Shown here in pieces: positions 26,696 through 34,725 of a stretch of 64,000 bases of DNA. Origin of the DNA: Ruegeria discodermiae (GTDB lineage Bacteria; Pseudomonadota; Alphaproteobacteria; Rhodobacterales; Rhodobacteraceae); the NCBI RefSeq assembly GCF_030758345.1, contig NZ_JAVAMO010000023.1, positions 1-64,000 on the forward strand, in the 5' to 3' direction. Position 1 is the stretch's first letter, and each line of letters begins with the position of its first letter. The notes beneath the pieces were generated by a model. The model saw only the letters and a list, made by a program, of their open reading frames with translations, did no database searches and was not told the DNA's origin. The position numbers and the translations under genes are program-made.

Positions 26696-27089
26696 TGCAC
26701 CGCGTTTCGCGCTTGTGGCCCATGATGCGCGAAAGGACGAAATCGTTGAATGGGTGGGTCTGCAATTGGCCCGCCTGTCCAAAGTACAAATCTTTTCGAC
26801 AGGGACCACCGGTAGTCGCATTATGCAAGCCTATCCACAACTGGATGTGACCTGCCTGAAAAGCGGACCACTCGGGGGAGACCAACAGATCGGCGCTATG
26901 ATCTGTGAAGAGAAACTGGATGCACTGATTTTCTTCGTCGATCCCCTGTCGCCCATGCCACATGACGTCGACGTTAAGGCTCTGACCCGTCTCGCAACGG
27001 TATATGATCTGCCAATGGCATGTTCGCGCTCAACCGCGGATCTGATCGTCAAGGGGCTGATTGACGAGGATGACAACGCGTCTGCGTGA
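26676..27089 (+). CDS. mgsA: Methylglyoxal synthase
   Basis: 137 residues from a TTG at 26676 (GGAG nine bases upstream), overlapping the cupin gene by 20 bp. MgsA converts dihydroxyacetone phosphate to methylglyoxal and phosphate. It has [29 protein letters not shown] (phosphate loop), [14 protein letters not shown] with the catalytic Asp, [18 protein letters not shown] with the conserved Asp and His, and [10 protein letters not shown]. All key residues are present. An in-frame ATG at 26574 is unlikely, lying deep in the cupin gene. Placement in a sugar-acid operon is unusual. Confidence 0.9.
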   Translation: MNNSSGDAPRFALVAHDARKDEIVEWVGLQLARLSKVQIFSTGTTGSRIMQAYPQLDVTCLKSGPLGGDQQIGAMICEEKLDALIFFVDPLSPMPHDVDVKALTRLATVYDLPMACSRSTADLIVKGLIDEDDNASA

Positions 27090-27113
27090 TACGCCACGCG
27101 CCGCAAGCACCGA

Positions 27114-28259
27114 TCAGCCAGTTCTCAGAAGGTGCTCTGCCAGACTGCCGAGGTTTTCGCTGCCAAGCTGGCTCATGTTGGCCTCAATGTCAGCTTTCAG
27201 GATGTGAACGAGATGGTCGATCCCTCGTGCTCCGAACGCTGCAACAGCATATTGAAAGGCGCGCCCGACCATAACGAAATCTGCACCTTTCGCCAGGGCA
27301 CGCATGATGTCCAATCCCCAGGCAACGCCAGAGTCGTAGATCAGTGGCACATCTATTCCGACCGCCTCGCGGATGTTCGGGAGTTGGTCAATCACGGCAG
27401 GCCCGGCTTCGAATTGACGCCCGGAGTGGTTTGAGACCCAGATGCAATCCACGCCTTCGGCCACCATATTTTGCGCGTCCTCCGGCCGCAGGACACCCTT
27501 GACGATCAGGTGACCCTCCCATTCCCGCCGTAGTTTGCGCAGGTAGTCCCAATCTGGAATTCCACGGATCAGAGCGCCTGCATGAGTAAAGCTTTCTCGC
27601 CCACGCGCGGGGACGTAATCGTCAAAGAACCGCATACGTGGCATGATGCCCTCGCGCAGATGCGCAAGACACCAAGCCGGTCGTGATGCCATTTCAGTCA
27701 GCGTGCGCAGGTCAGCTTTTGGAGGCACCGTCAGATTGGCGCGGCGCTGTCGTTCGCGTCGGCTCTCTTCTGGAACGTCCACCGTGATAATCAGCGTATG
27801 AAATCCCGCTGCCTTAATCCTCGGCAGCATCGCGCGGCGCAGATCGCCGGAGTTCACCGGGTAATGCTGAAACCATCCGTTTTTGCCAATGTAAGGTGCC
27901 ACATCTTCCGGTGAAGCAACCGCCACGCTCGACAGCGAAAACGGAATGTTGTGAGCAACCGCTGCCTTTGCAAGCATCCGCTCTGCTCCTGCCCACATTA
28001 AGCCGGACATGCCTACCGGTGCTATCCCGAATGGCAGTTCGTAAGTTTTACCCATCAATGTAGTCTGCAGGTCAGCCTTTGTTCGACCGCATAGTACACG
28101 CGGCATGAATCCGATGGCATCAAGTGCGTCCCGGTTGACCTTCAACCCCAGCTCCCGGCCAGTCGCGCTGTCGAGGTATTCGAAGGCAAACTTCGGAATG
28201 CGCTTCTGTGCGGTTTTCCGAAGGTCTTCTATCGACGGGTGGGATAGGTCCAGATCCAT
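27114..28259 (-). CDS. FMN-dependent alpha-hydroxy acid dehydrogenase (LldD family)
   Basis: 381 residues of the (S)-2-hydroxy-acid oxidase/dehydrogenase family: PFGIAPVGMSGLMWAGAERMLAKAA, LIITVDVPEESRRERQ, the active-site segment VSNHSGRQFEAGPAVIDQLPNI with the catalytic His and the Arg, and LIYDSGVAWGLDIMRALAKGADFVMVGRAF for FMN phosphate. Relatives oxidise lactate, glycolate or mandelate. It is convergent with mgsA (24 bp apart) and lies in front of TRAP genes on the same strand. Lactate formed from methylglyoxal, or an imported hydroxy acid, are candidate substrates. Confidence 0.9.
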   Translation of the reverse strand: MDLDLSHPSIEDLRKTAQKRIPKFAFEYLDSATGRELGLKVNRDALDAIGFMPRVLCGRTKADLQTTLMGKTYELPFGIAPVGMSGLMWAGAERMLAKAAVAHNIPFSLSSVAVASPEDVAPYIGKNGWFQHYPVNSGDLRRAMLPRIKAAGFHTLIITVDVPEESRRERQRRANLTVPPKADLRTLTEMASRPAWCLAHLREGIMPRMRFFDDYVPARGRESFTHAGALIRGIPDWDYLRKLRREWEGHLIVKGVLRPEDAQNMVAEGVDCIWVSNHSGRQFEAGPAVIDQLPNIREAVGIDVPLIYDSGVAWGLDIMRALAKGADFVMVGRAFQYAVAAFGARGIDHLVHILKADIEANMSQLGSENLGSLAEHLLRTG

Positions 28260-28304
28260 CCGGGTCCTCTGCTCGTTGTCTAACGTTTGAAGCTCCTCAG
28301 TCGG

Positions 28305-29588
28305 TCACCAAAGGGATGGCAAGGCCAAGGAAATTGCGGGCACATAGGTGATGAACATCAACAAGATCAGCATGCCGACAAAGAATGGCAGGATCGCCCG
28401 GCTCAGGCTTTCGATGGAAACCTTCGAAATGCTGCTGGCCACGAACAGGTTTACTCCCAAAGGTGGTGTGCAAAACCCAATGGCCAGGTTGACCGTCAAG
28501 ATGACACCAAAAACAATCGGATCGACACCCAACGCGGTTGCAACCGGCAGCAGGATCGGCGTCATGATGATGATCGACGAAATCGTCTCCATGAACATTC
28601 CGATCACCAACAACAGCAGATTGATCAGCAACAGGATGATGATTGGGTTGTCGGACAGGCTGGTGATCGTTGTTGCGAGCTCTGTCGGGATTCTTGCGAG
28701 CGTGATCAACCTGCCAAAGGCGGTCGCCATGATCACCAATACCAGAATGGTCCCGCTGGTCTTTGCACTGCCCGCCAAAACCTCTGGCAGGTTCTTGAGG
28801 GTGATGTCGCCATAGACGAATATGCCGATGAAAGCGGCATAGACTACGGCCACGGCACCGGCTTCGGTTGGGGTGAAGATACCGCTGTAGATGCCCCCAA
28901 GGATAATTACCGGCACCAATAGCGCCCAGATGGAAGACCGGAAGCTCTGCCAGACGCCCGGGCCTGAGAACGTAGTCGTCGATTGCTGAACAACCTCGTC
29001 CTTTCGCAGCAGAACACGAGCGACCAACATGAACATGAGGGCAAAAAGGATGCCAGGAACTACACCTGCGAGAAACAGTTTGCCGATCGAAACCTCGGCA
29101 GTAACACCATATATGATGAATGGAATACTTGGCGGTATCATTACACCGATCATTCCTGATGATGCCGTCAATGCGCCGCTGAATTTGCGTGTATAGCCGA
29201 CCTTTTCCATCTCAGGGATCATGTTCGACCCGATGGCGGCTACGGTCGCAGGAGACGAACCGGATATGGCGGCAAAGAACACGCAGGCGAGTACGTTTAC
29301 ATAAGCAAGCCCACCCCGGATATGACCGATCAGCGCATTGGCGAACCCAACCAGTCGACGAGACATTCCGCCGTGCTGCATCAGGTCGCCTGCCAATATG
29401 AACAGAGGGACGGCAATTAGAGGAAAGGAGTCCGCGCCTGTTACCACCGACCGTGCCAGAAGAACCATAGGTGGCGCGCCATCCACAAAGACCATCACGA
29501 TCATAGTAGCTAGGCCCAAACAGATGCCAATTGGCACACTGAAGAGCAACAGGGCAAAGAGCGTCAAGAAAAGCGTTGTTGCAAGCAT
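28305..29588 (-). CDS. dctM: TRAP transporter large permease (DctM)
   Basis: 427 residues, about twelve membrane helices, with DctM signatures FILAGDLMQHGGMSRRLVGFAN, AISGSSPATVAAIGSNMIPEM and IMTPILLPVATALGVDPIVFGV. It is the secondary-transport core of a TRAP system driven by an ion gradient. DctQ lies 10 bp upstream and DctP before that. The substrate is probably a carboxylic acid or sugar acid, judged from context. Confidence 0.93.
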   Translation of the reverse strand: MLATTLFLTLFALLLFSVPIGICLGLATMIVMVFVDGAPPMVLLARSVVTGADSFPLIAVPLFILAGDLMQHGGMSRRLVGFANALIGHIRGGLAYVNVLACVFFAAISGSSPATVAAIGSNMIPEMEKVGYTRKFSGALTASSGMIGVMIPPSIPFIIYGVTAEVSIGKLFLAGVVPGILFALMFMLVARVLLRKDEVVQQSTTTFSGPGVWQSFRSSIWALLVPVIILGGIYSGIFTPTEAGAVAVVYAAFIGIFVYGDITLKNLPEVLAGSAKTSGTILVLVIMATAFGRLITLARIPTELATTITSLSDNPIIILLLINLLLLVIGMFMETISSIIIMTPILLPVATALGVDPIVFGVILTVNLAIGFCTPPLGVNLFVASSISKVSIESLSRAILPFFVGMLILLMFITYVPAISLALPSLW

Positions 29589-29598
29589 GCCGGGTTCC

Positions 29599-30084
29599 TC
29601 ACGCTTTGGTTCCTGCGATCAGGCGCAGGGTTCGGATCAGATGTTGAGTGACGCGGATCGCGGACAGGCCCGCGCCAATCGGCGCCGAAGCATAAAGGAT
29701 CGGAATCGGTAGCCCCAAAACGACCGAAGTCTGGCTGGCGACAAAAGGCTGTCGGATAAGCTTGATGCATTCAATTGTCAGAACGATCAGAAATCCAAGG
29801 ACAAGAAGCGCGATCACAACATCTGCGTAAAGCCTTGCGCGCTCGCTTAGGACATCACGCAGGACCGTGATACGCACATGATCGCCTGTGTGGAACGCAT
29901 AGCTGACGCCAAGCCAGACAAACCATACAAACAACCAAAGCGTTAGCTCTTCGCCCCATGAAAGAGAGGCATTCAGAATGTAGCGCATGAACACATTGCC
30001 AAAGATCAACAAGACAATCGCAGCCAGAAGTGCGCTGGCTAAGACCTTTTCGGCATTCATATCGATCCATTTGATAACCGACAC
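29599..30084 (-). CDS. dctQ: TRAP transporter small permease (DctQ)
   Basis: 161 residues with four membrane segments. It has the DctQ pattern NVFMRYILNASLSWGEELTLWLFVWFVWLGVSYAFHTGDHVRI. It pairs with the DctM protein encoded next on the same strand and with the binding protein upstream. Confidence 0.9.
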   Translation of the reverse strand: MSVIKWIDMNAEKVLASALLAAIVLLIFGNVFMRYILNASLSWGEELTLWLFVWFVWLGVSYAFHTGDHVRITVLRDVLSERARLYADVVIALLVLGFLIVLTIECIKLIRQPFVASQTSVVLGLPIPILYASAPIGAGLSAIRVTQHLIRTLRLIAGTKA

Positions 30085-30108
30085 CGTTCACCTCCCCTTG
30101 AACGAAAG

Positions 30109-30139
30109 GGGCACCCGAACCCTCATGGCACGGGTGCCC
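30109..30139 (-). other. Hairpin between dctP and dctQ
   Basis: GGGCACCCG and CGGGTGCCC form a perfect 9-bp stem around a 13-nt loop, with only CTTTCG after it on the minus strand. It lies directly 3' of the binding-protein gene and upstream of the permease genes, so mRNA protection or partial termination is more likely than full termination. Confidence 0.6.
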
Positions 30140-30162
30140 GTATTGGCTGAGTAGTCCGAGGA

Positions 30163-31161
30163 TCAGCTTCCGCTCGCTGCGGAAACCGCTGCCACCCAGT
30201 CGTCATAGGCTTCGGCGCCAACCTCGTCGCGATACTGCAGACGGACGCTTTCGGTTTTGTCGGCAAAGGCCTGTCGCTGCTCTGCAGTCAGTTCCAGAAC
30301 CTCGACACCGGCAGCACGGATCTGTTCCAACTGTTCCGCATCTTCGTTTGCGACCAGTTCCGCCTGATAGTCACGTGCGGCGGCCATCGAGTCCCGGACC
30401 AGTTGCTGATGCTCTGCGGACAGCGAGTCAAAGAACGGTTTGGAGATGACCGGCATATAGACCGCAAAGACATGGCCCGTGGTCGAAAGGTATTTCTGCA
30501 CCTCGTAGAAACGCTGTGAGGTAATGATCGCCAGTGGGTTTTCCTGACCGTCGATCACGCCTTGCTGGAGAGCAGAATAGACCTCACCAAAGTTCATTGG
30601 CGTCGGGTTGGCCCCGAGCGTTTCGAATGTCGCCACATGCGCCGGAACCTTCATGGTGCGCAGCTTGACACCCTCGAGATCTGCGGGGGTTGCAACCGGA
30701 CGGACATTGTTGGTCACATTGCGTACACCCAATTCAAGCCAGCCAAGACCGACCAATCCCTGGTTTTCGACCCGTGCAAGCATGTCATCACCAGCATCAC
30801 CATCAAGAACATCAAAGGCGATGTCCTTGGAGGAATACATGTAAGGCAGTTCAATTACTGCAAAAGCCGGGTCCCAGCCCGCGAAGAAAGAAGAAGGAGG
30901 AATGGCCATTTCGAGTACGCCGGTTTGAACACCTTCGATCATCTCGCGATCAGGACCCATCTGCGACGAGGGGAATATCTGTACGTCGATCTCACCATTC
31001 GAGCCAGCTTCGACCAGTTCTTCAAATTTCAGTAGCGCGCGATGCATATGAAACGCTTCTGCTGCGCCATGCCCAACCTTAATGACTGTTTCAGCGGATG
31101 CTGCAAAAGCAAGCCCGGCTGACATGACGACGCCAAGCGCCAGTGTTGACTTCTTGAACAA
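30163..31161 (-). CDS. dctP: TRAP transporter substrate-binding protein (DctP)
   Basis: 332 residues from a TTG start at 31161, with GGGAGG five bases upstream and a signal peptide right after it (FKKSTLALGVVMSAGLAFAAS). An in-frame start far upstream at 31368 would run through the operator. DctP features are KVGHGAAEAFHMHRALLKFEELVE, VQIFPSSQMGPDREMIEGVQ, LRTMKVPAHVATFETLGANPTPMNFGEVYSALQQGVIDGQENP. It binds its ligand in the periplasm for DctQM. The conserved Arg of LRTM suggests a carboxylate ligand. Confidence 0.9.
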   Translation of the reverse strand: MFKKSTLALGVVMSAGLAFAASAETVIKVGHGAAEAFHMHRALLKFEELVEAGSNGEIDVQIFPSSQMGPDREMIEGVQTGVLEMAIPPSSFFAGWDPAFAVIELPYMYSSKDIAFDVLDGDAGDDMLARVENQGLVGLGWLELGVRNVTNNVRPVATPADLEGVKLRTMKVPAHVATFETLGANPTPMNFGEVYSALQQGVIDGQENPLAIITSQRFYEVQKYLSTTGHVFAVYMPVISKPFFDSLSAEHQQLVRDSMAAARDYQAELVANEDAEQLEQIRAAGVEVLELTAEQRQAFADKTESVRLQYRDEVGAEAYDDWVAAVSAASGS

Positions 31162-31195
31162 GGTATCCTCCCACGGATTTAGTTTTCGATCTGTT

Positions 31196-31211
31196 ATCTG
31201 AGATATCAGAT
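31196..31211. promoter_or_regulatory. Candidate GntR operator between dctP and the second GntR gene
   Basis: ATCTGAGATATCAGAT: perfect 6-bp arms ATCTGA and TCAGAT around GATA. The arms are identical to those at 15491-15506. It lies 34 bp upstream of the dctP start and 65 bp upstream of the divergent GntR gene, a good site for control of both. Confidence 0.68.
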
Positions 31212-31275
31212 ATAATATAGAAATCAAGCGTACATGTGCTATTGTGTTAGAAAGACGAAATAGGACGAAGTGAAG

Positions 31276-31947
31276 ATGACTGAGATTTTGCAGATTAAGC
31301 GACCGGAATCGTTGAGTAAAACTGCTGAAGAGCACATCCGAAAAGGCATTATCAATGGCACGTTTCAATTGGGTGAATCGTTGCCGGAGGTGAAGCTGTC
31401 AAATGCCATGGGCATCAGCAAAACTCCGATTCGCGAAGCGCTATCGGCTTTGAACCTTCAGGGGCTCGTTCAGATATTTCCTCATCGAGGAGCCTTCGTA
31501 TTCTCTCTTTCTCAAGAGGACGTGGTGCAGCTTTGCCAGTATCGGCTCATCCTAGAATCTGCAGCTTTGGAGCAGGCGCTTGAGAAGAACCCCACTGCTC
31601 TGATCAATGAACTGGCTGCGATTGTTTCGAAGATGTCAGAAGCGCAGGAAGCAGATGAATTCGAACACTACTTGGAACTTGACGCCGAGTTTCACGACGC
31701 GTTTTTCAGGTCCTGCGGAAACAGTTACCTGCGGGATGGATATCAAAAAGTCAGTGATATCGTCCAAACTATGCGGACGCACCTGTCCAAGCGTTCCGAT
31801 CGAACGACGAAATCTTTCGAGGAACATCAAGCGATCACATCGCTATTGGGCGAGGGTAAGGCAAAAGCAGCAACGAACACTCTCAAACGTCAAATCACTC
31901 GCGGTGAGCGTTCTTATTCTGATTTGGTTGGTGTCAATCAAAGATAG
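31276..31947 (+). CDS. GntR-family (FCD) transcriptional regulator
   Basis: 223 residues from the ATG at 31276 (AGGACG nine bases upstream; a GTG at 31270 is too close to that site). The winged helix covers residues ~8-72 (IRKGIINGTFQLGESLPEVKLSNAMGISKTPIREALSAL); the FCD domain follows (QYRLILESAALEQAL; DAEFHDAFFRSCGNSYL). It is clearly paralogous to the GntR at 15598-16269. It is divergent from the TRAP operon, with the shared operator between them. Two paralogues with near-identical recognition helices may compete for the same sites. Confidence 0.92.
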   Translation: MTEILQIKRPESLSKTAEEHIRKGIINGTFQLGESLPEVKLSNAMGISKTPIREALSALNLQGLVQIFPHRGAFVFSLSQEDVVQLCQYRLILESAALEQALEKNPTALINELAAIVSKMSEAQEADEFEHYLELDAEFHDAFFRSCGNSYLRDGYQKVSDIVQTMRTHLSKRSDRTTKSFEEHQAITSLLGEGKAKAATNTLKRQITRGERSYSDLVGVNQR

Positions 31948-32559
31948 GAGGCTCAGTTACAGAAGTAGCACTGAAGACTAGTGGCAGCATTTTGACCATT
32001 CTGATTTGCTGGAAAGCCTTTGAGTCGCAAATGGCAAAGTTTGCGCGCTTCAGAAAGCCAAGTTTACATAAAATCAATTGCTTAGATGTCGCCGAATGGC
32101 AAAACTATGTGTCGCCCGACAACCCTTGTTGGACGTCAGACGAGTTTGACCTTTGCGTCATGAACTGACCCAACACCCCCTTGTCATACACCCGCAGACT
32201 GTCTCGTTTGATCTGACTTCCCTTCGGGAAATCAGGGCTGATTTGCAGATCAGACGGCGAAGCCGCCTGTTCCTGCTGATCTGCCACGTTGCGAACGCGG
32301 GAGGGGGCGAGGCAATGCTATTCGACAGGGTGGTGCGGCCCGCAGGCGCAGCCGAGGACACGGCGCTGTCTAATAGGGTTGCCCGAGGGGGAGGGCAGCG
32401 CCCTCACCCTGACGGCCAGGGGCGTTTGGCTTGTCCAAATCCCACTGGCCAACAAAGAGGTCGATGACCGCTAGCCCCACCACAACTAGTAAGTACGGCC
32501 CTAAGCGGACTTTGACTCTGTCTATTGGTGCTGCAGCGCAGCTCCCAAAGAGCAGACAT
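31948..32559. other. Gene-free, structured intergenic region
   Basis: About 610 bp between the GntR gene and tctA without a convincing gene. The part from about 32150 to 32480 is GC-rich and unlike the flanks. It holds a nested inverted repeat (32245-32284). On the minus strand a 60-codon reading at 32105-32287 looks protein-like at its end (SQIKRDSLRVYDKGVLGQFM) but has no recognised family and no clear start. It may be the scar of an inserted element; that is a guess. Confidence 0.4.
32245..32284. repeat. Nested inverted repeat
   Basis: GCAGATCAG and CTGATCTGC form a perfect 9-bp outer stem; inside is GGC-GAA-GCC. Such a nested structure could be an RNA hairpin or a protein-binding or transfer site. 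No T-run follows on either strand. Confidence 0.5.
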
Positions 32560-34095
32560 TCACACCTTTCGCGTCGAGTTTGCTTTGTAGGACTTCGCTT
32601 TCCTAGACAAAGAGATCGCAAGAGGAACCACAACAACGGTGAGCAAGATCAATGAAAGCACAAGTGAGACGGGGCGGACCCAGAACAGGTTCATCGTGCC
32701 TTGAGAGATTATGTAGGTCTGAAGGAACGTTTCTTCCGCCATTGAGCCGAGCACGAGGGCGAGCACGGTTGCCGCAGGCGAATACCCGTATTTCTTCATA
32801 GCAAAGCCGATCAGCCCACTAATGACCAGGATCCACGTTTCCACGATGCTCGCATTGATCGCATAGGCACCGATAACACACAGAAGAACGATGACTGGCA
32901 CGACATTGACATACGGCACGTCAAGGAACTTCACGAAGAGTGGAATGGCGAAGATGCTGAGGGCGATCAGAATCATGTTGCCGAGATACATGCTGGCGAT
33001 CAGGCCCCAGACAAATTCGGGATCGTTGACGATGAGAAGCGGCCCAGGCTGCAGCCCCCACATCAGGAAGGCGCCGAGAAGCACTGCAGTTGCGCCAGAG
33101 CCTGGGATGCCAAGAGACAGCAAAGGCACCATGGCACCGGCTGACGCCGCATTGTTCGCCGCTTCGGGGGCGACCAGGCCGCGCATCTCGCCTTTGCCGA
33201 AGTTCTCGGGGTCTTTTGCGATCTTTTTCTCGACCGAATAGCCGATGATCGAACCGAGTGTCGCGCCGGAGCCTGGTAAGACACCGGCAATGAATCCGAT
33301 GGCCGATCCGCGCCAGAATGTGAAACGGGACTCGTGATAGTCCTGTCGCGTTGGCCAGAACTCTTTGTCCCGGAAACTAATGCGCAATCGCTTCGCGGGC
33401 TGTCGATGCTGTCCGTTCAGAATGCAGTGCAGCAGTTCGCCGATGCCGAACAGACCGATGGCCACCGCGACGAAATACACGCCGCCGATCAACTCTGGAG
33501 AGCCGAACGTATAGCGCTGCTGGCCGCTCATTACGTCCACGCCAACGGTGCCGATGGCAAAGCCGATCAGTGCAGAAATGAACCCTTTGAACTTGTTGTC
33601 GCCCATCATGGTCGTCAGCATCAGCAAGCCGACGGCGATAATCAGGAAGTACTCGGACGGCCCAAAAGATGCCGCGAAGTTGGCAAGCGAGGGGGCAAGC
33701 GCCGTGATCAAAATGACGCCAATTGTGCCACCAAAGAAGGACGCAATCGCTTGCATGACAAGTGCCGGACCCGCTCTGCCCTTCTGGGCCAGCGGATAAC
33801 CATCGAGCGTCGAGGCGACTGTCGCGGATTCACCAGGCGTGTTGATCAGGATCGAGGTGATCGTCCCGCCATACATCGAGCCGTAATAGATGCCCGCCAG
33901 CATGATGATGGCGATTGTCGGCGTCAGGCCGAAGGTCATTGGAATGAGGACCGCGATACCCGCCGCCGGACCAAAGCCAGGGAAGAGACCGACGATCATA
34001 CCAACAAAGGCGCCAATGACGAGGAAGAGAAGTCCTTCAGGCGAGGCCGCGACGCTGAGGCCAAGAGACAGATTGGAGACGATATCGGCTAGCAT
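32560..34095 (-). CDS. tctA: Tripartite tricarboxylate transporter large permease (TctA)
   Basis: 511 residues, about twelve membrane helices, with TctA signatures GAFVGMIVGLFPGFGPAAGIAVLIPMTFGL, YYGSMYGGTITSILINTPGESATVASTLDGYPLA and APEAANNAASAGAMVPLLSLGIPGSGATAVLLGAFLMWG. It is the transport core, driven by a proton or sodium gradient. It is last in the order tctC, tctB, tctA on the minus strand, with 33 bp to tctB. The cluster across the divergent promoter suggests a four-carbon hydroxy acid as substrate. Confidence 0.94.
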   Translation of the reverse strand: MLADIVSNLSLGLSVAASPEGLLFLVIGAFVGMIVGLFPGFGPAAGIAVLIPMTFGLTPTIAIIMLAGIYYGSMYGGTITSILINTPGESATVASTLDGYPLAQKGRAGPALVMQAIASFFGGTIGVILITALAPSLANFAASFGPSEYFLIIAVGLLMLTTMMGDNKFKGFISALIGFAIGTVGVDVMSGQQRYTFGSPELIGGVYFVAVAIGLFGIGELLHCILNGQHRQPAKRLRISFRDKEFWPTRQDYHESRFTFWRGSAIGFIAGVLPGSGATLGSIIGYSVEKKIAKDPENFGKGEMRGLVAPEAANNAASAGAMVPLLSLGIPGSGATAVLLGAFLMWGLQPGPLLIVNDPEFVWGLIASMYLGNMILIALSIFAIPLFVKFLDVPYVNVVPVIVLLCVIGAYAINASIVETWILVISGLIGFAMKKYGYSPAATVLALVLGSMAEETFLQTYIISQGTMNLFWVRPVSLVLSLILLTVVVVPLAISLSRKAKSYKANSTRKV

Positions 34096-34128
34096 GGGTG
34101 ATTGACTCGTTGGACAAAGGGCATGGCA

Positions 34129-34656
34129 TCAGAAGCCCAGAGGGCCGGTGGGGAGCGAGGCGTTCAGAAGAACCTTAAACAGGAGGTAGAGCCCACCGGG
34201 CAGGGCGAGGCTGTAGAGCACGTTGCTGACCGGATGCGGTCGATTGAACGTGAAGAGGAAGATCAGCATGAAGATCAGCATGGCGGGCAGCGCGCCAACC
34301 AATTTCAGGATGGCGACAAAGCCGCAGAGGTAAGCGAATGTGATGGCCACATCGCGCCCGTATTCCGGCCCGCCATCAAGCGCATCGGTGTGGATGCCCA
34401 TGGCTTCAGCCGTGCCTTCGGCGACGGGATCTGTCTGATGTGTATGAGACACCCCGGCCTGTTCTTCAGCGCGCCGTTCGCGGATGTCGTTCCAGAGATT
34501 GATGGTGCAGGTGACGATCAGCATCACACCGATCAGAAGCGGGAAGAAACCGGCCGCCGGACGGCCCGAAGATGTGTAGAGCGACAGGGTCGACAGCCCG
34601 TAGGCAGTGTACCCGATCGCCAACAGCAACAAGGCTGCGGCGAACCACTTTTTCAT
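34129..34656 (-). CDS. tctB: Tripartite tricarboxylate transporter small permease (TctB)
   Basis: 175 residues with four hydrophobic segments and the TctB-type pattern GRPAAGFFPLLIGVMLIVTCTINLWND near the N-terminus. A polar linker (residues ~60-100, RRAEEQAGVSHTHQTDP) separates the first and second helix pairs. It is encoded between tctC and tctA. Confidence 0.87.
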   Translation of the reverse strand: MKKWFAAALLLLAIGYTAYGLSTLSLYTSSGRPAAGFFPLLIGVMLIVTCTINLWNDIRERRAEEQAGVSHTHQTDPVAEGTAEAMGIHTDALDGGPEYGRDVAITFAYLCGFVAILKLVGALPAMLIFMLIFLFTFNRPHPVSNVLYSLALPGGLYLLFKVLLNASLPTGPLGF

Positions 34657-34686
34657 GGTTTCCTCCCATATTTACGATGACTGTCA

Positions 34687-34705
34687 CGGACACATCCTGT
34701 GTCCG
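34687..34705 (-). other. Hairpin between tctC and tctB
   Basis: CGGACACA and TGTGTCCG form a perfect 8-bp stem with a 3-nt loop and no T-run, 21 bp 3' of the binding-protein gene. It is placed like the hairpins behind the other binding-protein genes of this window. Confidence 0.55.
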
Positions 34706-34725
34706 CAACAGCTTAACGTGTCTGC

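Noticed and set aside
25706-26821. A 371-codon open frame on the minus strand
   Set aside because: It lies antisense to the SDR, cupin and mgsA genes, which have clear families and overlaps; its own product has no family features.
28287-28922. A 211-codon plus-strand frame opposite dctM
   Set aside because: Gln/Asp/Arg-rich complement of a membrane-protein gene.
31162-31368. An upstream start for the TRAP binding protein at 31368
   Set aside because: It would place about 70 residues before the signal peptide and run through the operator and the divergent GntR gene.
33334-34092. A 252-codon plus-strand frame opposite tctA
   Set aside because: A highly charged product typical of the complement of a membrane-protein gene; tctA is certain.
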